NCBI RefSeq assembly: GCF_000090795.2
Contig: NW_003546243.1
Location: 1,097,712-1,161,711 of the forward strand
Direction of reading: 5' to 3'
Length of the DNA stretch: 64,000 bases
From: Amphimedon queenslandica
Taxonomy: Eukaryota; Porifera; Demospongiae; Haplosclerida; Niphatidae
Shown here: positions 33,740 to 46,700 of the stretch, piece after piece
Layout: each line of letters opens with the position of its first letter
Numbering within the stretch: the first letter of the stretch is position 1
Translations under genes and position numbers: made by a program
The notes under the pieces: model-generated
What the model was told of the DNA's origin: nothing
The model's input: only the letters and a program-made list of their open reading frames with translations
Databases searched by the model: none

Positions 33740-36700
33740 ATTCAGTATTAGTAATGGGAGGAGGGAGTTTCATTGGGTATCACATCTCGCTCAGACTAGT
33801 CAAAACAGCAAGAGTGATTTCTTTGGATAGTTTTACTGACAGGAATCTAATTGTGATGCAAAGAGCCAAACTCATGAATGAAAAAGGTGATGCACTTGGA
33901 ACCAAAATTTGCTGATTAAAATAATAATTTTTGACTTTTACGTGAGACAACTTAGTTGATTTTCATTGAGTTTTATACAAAAGCCTAGCATCAAACACTG
34001 ACAGAGTAGAAAAATAGTACTCTTATTATCGTAACCTATAGGTGTTTTGGTCCTTGATGATACTACTAATTGTGAATCATATTTGCTGGAGGATTTATTC
34101 TCTCAATATTTAATTAATAGTGTTGTATACAGTTCAAGCGACAATTCTAATATTTGTAATAACAAGTATGATGCCTCATGCATCTCAACTGAAATAAAAT
34201 GCTTAGTTAGACTCTTAGACATCTTGAGAAGGAATAAAGTAAGTATTTTCTTTAAAAAATAAAGAATATATTTTTTTAATTTTATTTTTATTAGCAAGTT
34301 AAATTTGTTTATTTCTCAAGTGTCTGTGTACTGGATGATACTAGTAACAGCTTTTCACCATTTACTGCAATCAAGGTAACTTGATAATGTCAATCAAATT
34401 TTTTTGAAAATCCAAATTAATTTTGATCAGAATGAGCTTAAACTTGCTATACAACATAAGTACATGTATATGTATCAGAAAAAATTATAAAATTGGAAAT
34501 TTTTCTCCTTTTCATTTTTAGTGAAATTTGGCCAAAGTCCCTGTACTATAGTACAGGGACTTTGGCCAAATTTTTGAGCAACTTTAAATATTCATAATAA
34601 TTCTAAATTTAATTGGAATTAGCTCAAACTTGCTATGCAACATAAGTACATGTATATGCATCAGAAAAAATTATAAAAATAAAAAATCCTCTCCTTTTCA
34701 TTTTTGCCAAAATTTGGCTAAAGTCCCTGTACTATAGTACAGGGACTTTGGCTCGATTTTGAAGCAACTTTAAAAAATTCATAAAAAATCTAAATTATAT
34801 CGGAATTAGCTCAAACTTGCTATGCAACATAAGTACATGTATATGTATAAGACATTGCTGTATTTTACTATCATAGTCATCAGCTGAAGATATGGTTATG
34901 TCATATATCAATGAGTTTGATGTACAAGGAGTAATGATCAGGATTGGTGGCAGTATGTATGGACCTTGGAGTGATCCTGACTCTATAGTACATTCAATTG
35001 CAACTGAGCTTTATAATAACAACACAATTAAACTCTCTCATTGGTAAGTCAGCTCTCTTTGTGTGGGTCTACATTTGCAGCTACAAAATGGCATAGAGAC
35101 TTTGTTTTACATTTTGGTGTACTTACTCTCATACCATTCACTATATTCTCTTATTATTAGTATAATTTGTAGGTACTCTTTGGTGAAGATTCGTTTTATT
35201 CATATCAATAAATTGACAAAACTAGTGGATCAAATGCTTAATAAAAACACTTTGTCTCATCACAAAGCTGTTACTCTAATGAATGGGGATATGCTACTGC
35301 TCAGCAATGTTGTTAAGCTATTAAAAAGGCATATCACAGGCCATAGTAATTTTCAAAACAAAGTAAGAAAAAAATTACTTTTTTATTTCCAATATTTTTG
35401 CTAGGTTAATATTACTTTTTCTGAAGTTATTTGTGGACTGATGCAACAGCCACAAGAAGATTATGACCAGTCGTCAATTGAAGAAGGCCAGTAGAGTACC
35501 ATAAATCATGCACTACTGGGCAATTGTAAATAATGACAATTAGTTTTATTTTTTTATTATTTAGGATTAAAAGATTTTTTGAAATGGTATGAGGCTTATA
35601 TCAAAGAACTGAAATATGAAGACCCAAACAGTATCAGGTGCTTAAAATATCATACTAAATATTATTGAAATACTTGCAATGCAGATTTGTTCCTGATGCT
35701 GCGTATGCTTTTAATGTAAAGAACAGGCACTTGAATAAATTGGGATCAAAATTTAGGAAAAGGCATAAACTGATCAGGAAAAAGTAATGATTAATATTTT
35801 TAATTGATTTGATTTTTAACAGATATGAGCTGGATGCAGAAAAGCATAACATTGAAGTTGCCAAGATTCCTCTGAAAAAGAAATTCATATTTTTTAAAGG
35901 TAAGTCTTTGACTAGAAGTATTACTTTTAAAAATTAAAAAGGTTTTGACTCAGGCGATACTAATAGAATAATACCAGGCCTTTCTCTTAAAGTATATCAC
36001 ACTATAGTTCATATAGTTTACTCAATTGCAGCAAATGAAGAATATTTGTAGCTCTGTGTATGAATGTGTGGCCTTTACAGCAGAAGGTCACTTTAAAACA
36101 ATCATACAACCAGACTCACAATGGAAGAAAATAAATACCTCAAGTACTGGACTGTATGTAGCTGATATTGATGTGTGCGCTGCCGGTCTCCATAATTGCA
36201 ATGAGAATGCTATTTGTCATTACTTGGGTAAGTAGGGAGTTGCTTAATAGAATAAAGTATATCATAGATTCATTTATCCTGATAGGGCCTGCACAGTTTA
36301 AGTGTGAGTGTTCATTAGGTTGGAAGATGCACAACAAGTTTTGCGTACCAATGTAAGCTTAATAATATGGATAATTATTAATTTTTAAAAAAATATTGTA
36401 GGATTAGAGAAGGTTTGTTAACACCAATTGAGGAATATTATCGACTAATAGATATTATTGAAGGACGTCAAGATGTGACAAGAAATGCTTCTTTTATTGA
36501 ATATAAGGTAACACTGGTATCCAACTTCACAATTATTGTATTTTCACTCTTCTTTATAATATACTCTCAGAACTTAATGTCTGCAGTCAATCCTTACAAT
36601 GATATTGTTGTGACTGATTTCAATGGAGACATTAATGTCTTAAAGGGAGCTTGTCTTAAAACATATCATTGCATTGGGTTCAGCAGCACTGGTGTACTCA

Positions 36701-36905
36701 AGATGGAGATTGAGCCCTCAAATAAATGGACAATAGTAAAGAACGAGAGCCTCTTTGTATTGGGTAAATGCTTACTATAAAAGTGTGCTTTATTTACTTG
36801 CTGTTTACTGTAGATATTGACCTATGTGCTGTCTCTGATAGATGCAGTAAACCACAGAAATGTCGCAAATCAGCCCCTGGACAGTATCAGTGCTTTCTTT
36901 GGTGA
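33740..36905 (+). CDS. degenerate epimerase-like protein with cysteine modules and EGF-like domain (5' end unresolved)
   Basis: Exons 33740-33886, 34042-34238, 34295-34375, 34877-35043, 35173-35362, 35405-35486, 35565-35637, 35685-35783, 35823-35899, 35954-35991, 36032-36227, 36286-36352, 36402-36507, 36571-36763 and 36814-36905 keep one frame. The start codon and any signal sequence lie in an exon I could not place. The first third is SDR/UDP-glucuronate epimerase-like: SVLVMGGGSFIGYHISL, a strand VKFVYFSSVCV, and YGPWSDPDSIVHSI. The epimerase Tyr/Lys pair is not visible. A basic linker follows, then two copies of a 40-residue cysteine module (ICSSVYECVAFTAEGHFK; ACLKTYHCIGFSSTGVLK), each followed by DIDxC. 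The first leads into a complete six-cysteine EGF-like domain, the second into a shortened one. It shares GPWSDP with the 19.2-kb gene. The junction at 35487 would need a GC donor, so that exon is less certain. Confidence 0.65.
34430..34850. repeat. two MITE-like units with a 50-bp perfect palindrome
   Basis: Two units of the gtacaggg family lie in the intron 34376-34876. At 34524-34573 the junction between units is a perfect 50-bp palindrome: left arm aaatttggccaaagtccctg + tacta and its exact inverse. A second junction sits near 34726-34745. Confidence 0.88.
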
Positions 36906-36985
36906 ATTCGTTACCCATTTTTCAATGTCAATGCATTTTGCATCTGATATTTACCCTTTTTTGTATTATAAAAAATAATTATTAT

Positions 36986-37534
36986 TTATTTTTGAAATTT
37001 TAATCTAGTCAGTGTCATTAGTGAGTCCAAAGGTGGAGGGCTTGGAGGCGGAGTCACATCACCTCCAATGATATCGTCGTGAGGCCATGAGAAATGTCTG
37101 TATCTTCCTGACAACCTTGAACTAAGTCTTTGTGTTGCTGCTGGCGTTGCAGTTTTAGCTCGGTCTAGTTTAGGAAATTTCATGCCAGTAGCAGTGATGT
37201 GATTGTTATCAAAATGGTCTCTGGGCTTCAATGATGATCTTGTCATGCTGTCTCTGTAGTCATCTTCACTGTTGCTGTTCTTTAATAGTCTTAGATTCCT
37301 TCCCACTGATCTCAATGTCAATATGCTGTCAGCCCCGCCCTCAGTTTTCACCGGTCCTCTTTGCATTTGTCTTGAGTAGGTCCTAAAGTTATGTGCTTTC
37401 ATCCACACAGAGAGTATCCTGTCTCCGCAGACTTTTTCCTTCTCATATTCACTACTCCAGTAACTGCTCAGGCTATATCTAGTCCCTAGTGGTGGAGGAG
37501 GAGGCCTGCTGTTGAGACGGAAAGAGGCAGACAT
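36986..37534 (-). CDS. hypothetical 182-residue protein
   Basis: A single ORF with ATG at 37534, no recognised domain. It starts MSASFRLNSRPPPPPLGTRY, is rich in Ser and Arg, and ends with a proline run (TPPPSPPPL). Composition is not low-complexity throughout, and the TAA stop overlaps a minus-strand AATAAA (36985-36990), which favours a real gene. It is convergent with the EGF-containing gene, whose stop is only 80 bp away. It could be the 3' exon of a longer gene. Confidence 0.5.
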   Translation of the reverse strand: MSASFRLNSRPPPPPLGTRYSLSSYWSSEYEKEKVCGDRILSVWMKAHNFRTYSRQMQRGPVKTEGGADSILTLRSVGRNLRLLKNSNSEDDYRDSMTRSSLKPRDHFDNNHITATGMKFPKLDRAKTATPAATQRLSSRLSGRYRHFSWPHDDIIGGDVTPPPSPPPLDSLMTLTRLKFQK

Positions 37535-39251
37535 AAAGCGTTGCCTGCAAAGACGCTTTAAGTTGTTGGGTGGAGCTGGAGCTCAACGCCCACGCACAAA
37601 AACTAAGTTACTAAACTCAGTAAACTGATATGGCGGCTGCAACTAATTTCAAAGTACACAATGAATAATTTGGCTATCATGTCTTTGATGCATGTATATT
37701 ATAGGTATTTTATACTAAGCACAAGAATAGAAAACATAAAGTTTGGCAGGTAATGATTATAAAAGTATTAATGAGCTTCACCTCGTTTTCAAAGGATGGA
37801 TTTTTAAAGCTCGCACATGGCCTAAACATGCACAAGGTATTATGGTGTTTACACCTATTAATGATCATAATGTGTACTGAGAGTTTTTATGTGTAGAACT
37901 TCCCTAAGTAGGCGGAGGAAGAAGCTTTCTCACTATAATACAAGAGGCTCCACCCAGTGACATACATCCTAAAGTTTGAGCAGATTTCAACCCAATTTTT
38001 TTTAGATATGAGCATCAGTAAAATCATAGACTTTAGAAACTATTAGAAAGTAACCCATTTTTTAAATTACTATTAGAAAACTGACTAAATTAATTAAAGG
38101 AAGTAACCAATTATTGTTGAAACTAAAATGACACTACCCTAAATTAGATTACAATTGTAGCTGTCATGAGTGATTGTGCAATGTTGATTACAAATATCTA
38201 GTTGTACTTTGCCAAAATTGGTACTTATGTCATTCACTTCATTGATCTAAATTGAATTAATAAAGGTATAGTCAATGTGACTGAAGTTTAGTTTATTGTA
38301 AAATATCCGGCATTTGGTCTTTTCCTGACATTGAAATCATATGCCGGTATTGCACAATTTTCATGTACATGTACATGTATGCATGTAATAAATGATTTTT
38401 GATAAATTGAATTAATCATTACAACCATAATTTTGTCATAATTACATTGTCACTATGGCCCGTGATTACATTTGTGCACTGTCTTTCTGCAGATTTATTT
38501 ATTTGATTTTGAAGAGCGAGAGATCGACTGTACCTATATCTCAAAGAAAGTACATGATTATAGCAGAAAAGGGAGAGAGAGAGAGAGAGTGGGAGATAGA
38601 GAGAGATAAAGAGAAAAGGGAAAGGAAAGGGAGGAAGCAATCAGAGGAAATTTAATAGGAAATTAGACCAGACCAAAGAGAGAGAGAGAGAGTATGAGTG
38701 AGTGGTAGATAGATACGTGATACTTATCAAACACTCACTATAATTAATCTTAGGTTATTATAACAGAAGGGACTGAACTAGAGAGTCAGCAATATTTGAT
38801 TATCATTGAGGAAACTATGAACTTAAAAGCACCCAAATCACCACCAGGCAGAGTACAAGCATCACTGAATGATAGTTCATGGACTAGGGGGAGCAATGTA
38901 TATAAAGATAAACCTCTTGCACTTCCTTATTTGTAAAGTGGAGGGAGTGAACTGTAGATTGAGTGTGCATATGTTGAAACTGAAAGATAGGAATGATAAT
39001 AGCATTGCTATTATCAACATTTGCAATACTTTAGGGCTGGTGGCTTGTAGCCTATTGCTAATTAGTAGCACAAGGGAAATTTAAATGAAATGATCGTATT
39101 TTGATATCGATTTCATTTAATTTATTATTGCATGTATTATCATTATTATTATTATCATTATTATTATCATTATTATTATTATTATCATTATTATTATTAT
39201 CATTATTATTATCATTATTATTATTATTATCATTATTATTATTATTTGTAG
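37535..39251. other. intergenic region with GA-rich tract and TTA/TCA microsatellite
   Basis: No convincing gene. A GA-rich tract lies at about 38565-38690 and a (TTA/TCA)n microsatellite at 39128-39246. The latter ends directly at the acceptor of the next gene's first recognised exon. An ATG at 38817 begins an open stretch (MNLKAPKSPPGRVQ...) that could be a 5' exon of that gene, with a donor near 38934 (phase 2). The phase then requires a different frame in the next exon, so this is unresolved. Confidence 0.4.
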
Positions 39252-42200
39252 GTCTGTGACAGTCATGAGTTATATCCAGAGGGCAATGAGTCCGTCAATA
39301 AAAAAAGGTCAATTAGGGACATAATGGAATTAATAATTACTAATGATAGTAATAATAAGAGGACCAAACCAACAAATGGGATTAGTAAAGGTGAAATATA
39401 AAATGAACTTATGATTATAATACCTACAGTAAGTCCACTACATTGCTATAAGTGTGCATACATGAATAGTGTTGAAGGAGTAACAGTAATAAATGATGAT
39501 AAATAAGAATTCCTGGTAATGATTGGAATGGCCCATACTACTGAGAGTATTTGTTTTCCCAATTGTTGGCAGTCCTTTAAAGTAAACAGTGACATTTGAC
39601 CCTTACCAGGAGGAGTGATATGGGGAAACACCCTCCCTTTGCTGAATGCATGAGGCCAAGAGAAAGTGCTTGTTTATCTTGAACCCATTGTGTTTGTGTG
39701 GACTGATAAACGGTACCTGTATACACTTTCTAATAATTGTTTTCTAAAAGCCTGGGTGCATGAATCAAGATGAGCATATGTGCATGCATATGCACTAGTG
39801 GGTATTTCCACTGTGAACTAACGAGCTTTTAGTTTATACTTTAAAAGCAGGAAATTCGTATTTTAGAAACTCATTTAGATTGCTTTTGTTTTGCCTTTAG
39901 TCTATACAGGGATTAGTGTATTGTGTCATTGTGTGTTTGTGTATGTTATACAGGTGAAGATGTCCTTGAGTCACAGCAAGGAAAACTAGTAATAGATAAT
40001 TCTAAAGTGTACAAGGAACATATTCTTGAGCCTCCTAAATGTAATTTTTGGATTCCTAATACTTCTCCAGGCAAGAAAATGGTAAATTAGTTTGTTTACA
40101 GGTTCAGTGTACATCATCATGACCTCAATTGTTCCAATATGTCAGTGTTGGTAATCATGATTGATATGACTCAATTACCTCATTGTGTATGTGTACAAAT
40201 ACATATACTCATTGTTAGAGATTCTATCATGTTTTTAAATGTATTCTTTTATATTATACAGTACCAATAGTATACATGTACGTGTACATGTGTGTCAATA
40301 ATATACCTAAATCATAAAGTACAATTTGTAAATTAAATGAATTTGTAGTGTGAGAAGCAGCTGTCCAGGCATTTGTATGGTGTGGCTAATTAAAACCCAT
40401 TGTTAATGGTTTGTGTGGTTGTAGTTGTTTTGATGGGAAGGAATTTAATATTGTAGAGAGTTCTTGTCAGCATCTGGTCGTTGTTAGGAAACATAATTGT
40501 GTGGCTTGTTCATAATACTATATTAGTACTTACAATGAGTGTACATCCTAATGATTTTATAGACATGGCTATAATAGGTCTTGTTTACCCTGGAAATAAT
40601 TTGTGTCACATCCATTTTTGTAACTCAATTTATATCATTTTGCAACTCAACTTATATCATTTTTAATTTTATTTGTAGTTTCATTCTTAAGCAATAGCCT
40701 CATATACTGCAATCACTGATTGACTTGAACTTTCATTTTTAATAGGTCAAAGGTCAGTCTCGTTGGTCCTCATTTTTACACCCTCCCTCTCCTCCTCCTT
40801 TTAAGCCGTGGTCACTATTGACAGAAAAGGCTCCAGAATCCTTTCATAAAAGCTTAACCACCACCACCCACGTATGCGTACAGCCCTCTCTCAATCAGCA
40901 ACTCTCTCCTCATTCTCTCTCCTCTCCTTCTTCTCCTATCCTTCCTCTCTCTTCTTCTCATTCGGGTATCTCAAGCATCACTAATACAAGTGAGAGAAGC
41001 TTATTCATTCCTTCAGATGAAGAGCCTCCAATTGTTGACCAAAGCAAACCTAAAGCAAGGGATTCGTTAATTAGATTTCTTAAGCCTCGTATTGCTATTG
41101 CTGAAGAACACGTGCTTATTTCACCATCTCGCTCTCTTTTCCTACACCCCCCAACTATTACACACTCATCTTCTGGTTCCTCTTCCAAACCTCAATCCCC
41201 CTCACTTTATTATGCAACCAAACCAGCTACTACTCCTGCCACCATTAGTCTGCTTACTTCATCCACGGCATCCCCTCTAAAATCACCTGTTGTACTCTCT
41301 TCAAGAGGGGAAATAGGATATTGCACTGATGCTGTTTCTGATTATGATGTATTTGATACCGCTGGTGCTATTCCTACTGTTTGTCAGGAAGTTCCTTGTC
41401 CTCTCTCCAGAATGAAAGACGTTAGATCAAGGGATTGCTTTGAACAACCATCTCTCGGCAGAGAAACAATAACAATAACAGTTGATGATGAGGTTCATCC
41501 TGATCGCATCCTTGGAAAAATAAATACAGCACAAACTTTCAGTTCGGAGAATGCTTCTGAAGATTACCGTAACATAACTTCAACTGCTTTGGCGCCGATT
41601 TATCATCAAACAAAAACAATGCCTTTTAAGGTTAGTTTCTCCCTGTCTGTGTGTATGTTATGCTATTATTTTCATTCTATTGTTTATAAATTAGCTCCCT
41701 GTGTGTTGTATCTTATGCATATTACACCTACAATAGTGTCACTAATAGAAAGAGTATGCCCCTTCAATTATGATTGATTGCTCTTGTTACTTGTCAGCAA
41801 GTATTTGTGTGTGTGTGTGTTGCTTACATGTAACACAATACTCTACAATTTGCTGTTGCAGGAATTTTGCTCGTTTGATGAAAATCAGATTAACAATGCT
41901 TGTGTCATAATTATTTTGACTATGTTAGCCCTCATTTCCTGTATTAGGACAATAATCAATTTATTTCTCTGGCACTGACTTGGCATTGTTTGGTACGCAG
42001 TACTGGCGTATTCAGCATGTGCTGCACATGTATTTGTGCTTCTATGTTGCGTATTATAATACTTAAGTGTATAATCTGTCATTGGTACATGTGTGTACGA
42101 ATAACTAGCCATCTCTGCATAATACGTGCATGTCAGTATATGATTTTCTCTTTATTGTGGCTCATATGGGCGTATTAGCATGACATTTAGATTTTATTGT

Positions 42201-43723
42201 CCATTAGAGCACTAATTGCACCGTGGTACTAATGGTTATGCTTACTGGTTGTGGTCGTCTTGAAATAAGATATGAAGTGACCACTTGCATTAGCTTTTGT
42301 CTCAGTTGTTTCTGCTCTCTATCGTATCATCTTACAATACTGTATTACCATAGTGTAAAAATAGCTTTGGGGAATTTTTATTACATTTTCTGAAATGTAT
42401 TTATTACCTTGAGTTACATAACATTTTGAGCTGATTATGATCAAAATTAGACGTTTTTATAAATTTTGAAATAGCTCAAAAATCAGGCAAAGGACCATAG
42501 GTTATATAAGATAAAAGTCTTATAAGCATTTGAAAATCATAAAAACAGCCATCATCTTAAAAAAACCGACCTCAATCTTACATATAGGCAACCGCCTATA
42601 TAATAGTACAGGGTATTTTGTCAAAAATTGCTCCGAAAGAATTTTTCATCTTTGTATTTTTCCCTGATACATTTACATGTACTTATGTTGCATAGCAAGT
42701 TTGAGCCGATTCCGATCAAATTTGAATTTGTTATAAATTTTTAAAATTTGCTCCAAAACTCCAAAAGTTGGTAAAAAACCTGTACTATAGCACAGTCAAG
42801 TTTGAGCCTTTTCTCAGTAAACCTTTGAGTTGTAAACAGTCAATGAAACATTATACCATTTCTTCATAATGACCATTATGGCCATTAGGCATTGTTATTA
42901 GGTTTGTTTCAATACTTGTACTGATTGAGCATCAGTTGTGTCACACACACACACACACGCACATATTGCATGATCTTCTTGTCAATAGGGTAGCTATGAT
43001 ACATACATACTTGCCTTGTGTATTCCGTAGGATGATAACCATCAGGGCACTACTAAGTCCTCTACTTCCTGCTCATTGAAGCCTTTATGTTATGATAATT
43101 CAAAACCAAGCCCTTATCCATGGCAACCTGGAGGAGTTGAAGCCTCGTTTGGTTCATTTCCTATGCAACCCGGTGATGCTCTCAGTCGTATTGCATATAA
43201 CAAGAAAGGCATGTCACATTCTCAACACCTAGCTCCTTATAAACTGTTGCCTTGTCAACGTGGCTCCTTGATGGAGTGTTTCTCAAAAAAGGTGACAGGC
43301 CAGGCTGAGATAATAAACCCAGTAAGAGGTAGTGAGTATCAAGTAAATTCTGCACCTGTGCCACACGCTAATTCCACTGATCCTACTATTAACAGAATCT
43401 CTAATGATAGCTTTGCTATAGAGGATATAACTATTAATTGTCACTCTGTCTCTACTTTATCTTCTCCTTCTCTTCCTCCTCTTTTCTCTCCTGCTGATTC
43501 TATTCGAGCTGGACTCAATGGGACTACTCAGCACTCAATCCAAAATGAAGTAAAATCAATGGCACAGAATAACGACTCTCATTCAATTGCTCCTTCATCA
43601 ACTGGCAGCATTAAAGGGAGTGATAAAAGGTACAAATTTATACTCAGCGATCCAAAGATAGACGACATATCATTAATAAAAAAGAACCCAGGACATTTTA
43701 AATTAGGACTGTGGGATATATAA
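39252..43723 (+). CDS. Ser/Pro-rich disordered protein of unknown function (5' end unresolved)
   Basis: Exons 39252-39390, 39954-40081, 40746-41630 and 43031-43723 join in one frame; the first is the least certain. No catalytic domain is recognised. The second exon encodes VYKEHILEPPKCNFWIPN. The third is dominated by Ser/Thr/Pro (FLHPPSPPPFKPW and long serine runs), with a few ordered-looking patches such as TITVDDEVHPDRILGK. The last exon continues with SSPSLPPLFSPADSI and ends PGHFKLGLWDI. Codon use and long uninterrupted ORFs support coding. It looks like a cytoplasmic scaffold or regulatory protein, but no partner can be named. A MITE-like copy lies in its 1.4-kb intron. Confidence 0.6.
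41862..41978 (+). other. possible alternative last exon encoding a hydrophobic tail
   Basis: The exon follows a good acceptor (tttgctgttgcag) in the intron 41631-43030, starts in the same phase 0 as the regular next exon, and gives 38 residues before a stop. It contains ACVIIILTMLALISCIRTII, long enough for one membrane pass. If used, it would replace the cytosolic C-terminus with a tail anchor. Support is splice-site and frame logic only. Confidence 0.3.
42390..42810. repeat. decayed MITE-like copies
   Basis: Core sequences tagcaagtttgagccgattcc and ttataaatttttaaaatttg, with end motifs agtacagggtattt (near 42606) and cctgtactatagcaca (near 42779), place this in the gtacaggg family, in reverse orientation to the 3.2-kb array. 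Confidence 0.7.
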
Positions 43724-46700
43724 GACAATTTGTGTATATATATGTGTGTGTGTGTGTATGACCTATACAATGATATGCTCATTTTAATACCTTTATGACC
43801 GTTGTATAAAAAGATTGTCAAAAACAACTAAAGCGTTTGTATTGCTAAAACATATCCATCAATGGCTATCACAGCACATCTTTTTGGCAATGTTGTTATT
43901 GTTGTCATTGAATAATGTCATTTTAAAAATTCCTGTTTCTTTGAGCCCATTTGCCTGTTCACATCTTTTCGTACACCATTTGCACCTTGTTGTTTAAACT
44001 GTCAAATTTAGCACTGAAAAGTACATGAAATCATTTTGTACTTGAAGAGCATGAGAGTAAGAGGGTGTTGGCACTGTCAGTATGTAGGAGTACTTACATT
44101 ATGCTTTGGGCATGTAATAATGTTTGTAGAAGCACATGCGGGATGGGATGGAGAATCCATTAAGTGTATGTACGTGTGTATATATCCTGAGAGTAGGCAT
44201 ACATCAGTTGTCGCTACTTCTAACAAAGTTCAAATAAAGTAGAGAGGGGAGAGGTCGGATAATTGTATTTGTGTTTGAGGGAGGTGTCCATAATGAAGGA
44301 TAATAGCTTCACACAATTCGTTATTATGTTGTTTGAAAACACTTGATTCATTTGTGGCCCTCCGCCTTAATGCCATAGCTTTTATGTATTGCATTGAAGA
44401 ATGCAGCACTCCTTTGAGATGCATGACATGACAGGATTGATTTTGTTTACGCAAAACATTATTCCTGCTTGTTGTGCATCTGTGTTGTTGTTGTTGCAAT
44501 GCATGCATGTATACGCTAGCTGTATTATAAGTATTCTGTTATCCTTTTTTGTAAATGCCTATCAGTTTATTTCAGTTACCATATACTGTGCTTACACTAT
44601 CATTTTGCATGTGTATAATTTCTGAGTTGTGGCTAAAAGCAATTCACACGAATGTTACAAATAATGTTGGAGAGCCACTCTGAAATCACCACCACAGTTA
44701 CTACCAGCAACATTACCTGCGGTTGAGGACTTGGTGGTTTTACAAATTATCTTTTGTTGTCTAGGCAAAGCACACAATTATGCAAGCATTTTGTTGTAAT
44801 GACAAATGTGATTAGTAGGGCCTGTGGTTGGTTCCGGCTAGCTATTGTGGTTATAGTATTATCCCATTGTGTACATGTGTACTTATCCTTTATAGTTAGT
44901 CCTAACATCATTAACCAAATGACTAATAACGTGAACTCAGAAATGCTATTATGATTTATGATAAACATGACGTCCATCTGTATTAACAGCTTCCGCTAAA
45001 TATATGTGTGTCATTCATTTTTAAGGAATCAGGAAGTGTAGTGAATGGTACAGCATCCATATCGGTGGTATCACAATACAAACTGTGTGCCCTAATAGTC
45101 AGATGATCTCGTATCATTGTGGTATCATTTACCAATAAAGTAGAAATGGTACCGGGTATGCATGGCACATGAATCACATAATGAGAAAAAGCCATGACAC
45201 ATATAATGTGATTAATCTTAATTCGTAAGTGATGTATGCAGCTAGTTAGATTAGCTAAAATCTATTTATACAACCCGTGACTCTCTTTAGGATAGCTGCT
45301 ACGCTTTGTTTGTACTAGACCTTGCTCAATTTACCTCATTATTCTACTTATACAGACCATTCGTCAAAAGCTTTTTAATTGCATCCACTTATAATCAAAT
45401 ATTATCATTATATCCTAAAGTTTCAGTCCTTCATCAATAACCATTAATTAGCTTAGTTGCAACAAGGCTTCAATCTTTACACGGTCGGCGACAGAGAAAC
45501 CGGCGTAGGTGTATTATTATTGCATTATAATTATTTATTTACATTCTCACTCCCTCTCACTGTCTTGACGAGTGTCAATATGTACTTATTAGTCATTACT
45601 ATGTGTGTGTGTATGTGTGCGGAAAATGTTTCAGCTAGCGTGTACCATTAGTGCCAATATTTACTGTCCCTCGTAGGCATTAATTCAAGTTTATTGAATT
45701 CAAGACACAATAATGACCATCACTAGATTGCTCAAACTGTTTGTTATATATAGATCAATGCTAACACGTCACTCAATACTCTTTTGCTACAGTGCAACGT
45801 AAATGACTTAAGTACTTTATTGTAACAAACACCCACTTAAGCACTAGAATTCATTCTTTGTTTGTGTTTGTGTGCATAATGAGTGGGTATGTTTATGTGT
45901 GTGTTATTAACGTGACTCATATCAAACCAACAGAAACCACACAGAACCTCTGTAGCTATCTATTTCCACCTCTGCATTGTATGAGCTTTCAGTATTTACT
46001 GAAAACCTTCTTAACCACACACATGTACACACACGTGACCTGCAGCCTGCTACTAATACTCTAAGTATTGATTATGTGGACATGAATATCGTTCGTGTCG
46101 TGTTTGTGAGAACCACATTATAGGGTATGTACCTTTAGTCCATGTGATTAGGAGTGAAGAGACCATTACAAAAGGTAATATTTCTCCCTTCTCTCTTATC
46201 TCTCCCACATTAAATATTCTTGCTTAAAAAAACAAATCCTATTGTCTTTGGCTCATTTGTGGTCACACTGAAATAACTGACCTCTTTTAAGGAAATTCTA
46301 TACAAGAATATCTTTCCTGTTCTTGTCCCTTTTGAAATTAAATTATTATTCCCAAAGCAACTGATATTGCTACTATTTTTATCTGTAATATTACTGTCTG
46401 TCTGCAATGAAAGGATGATTACAAGATTTATTTAATAAAAATTAATTTTTAGTGCCTAATTAAGTTTAAGATAATGCAAAGCTGGTTCAAAGCCATCACA
46501 ACATCAAAGCCATTTGCTACAAATGGAAACACTTTCAATATGGGATGCATCTTGATGGTAATTTCCCTTAAAGTTTGCTCGAAGCAATCATTACAATTAA
46601 TTGCACATTAGCTTACAACACATATATTAACAAACATGATCAATACACGAGAGTATATTTGTGTGTTTGTCTCGGGTCAGGTGTATTGGTTGGTTTAGAT

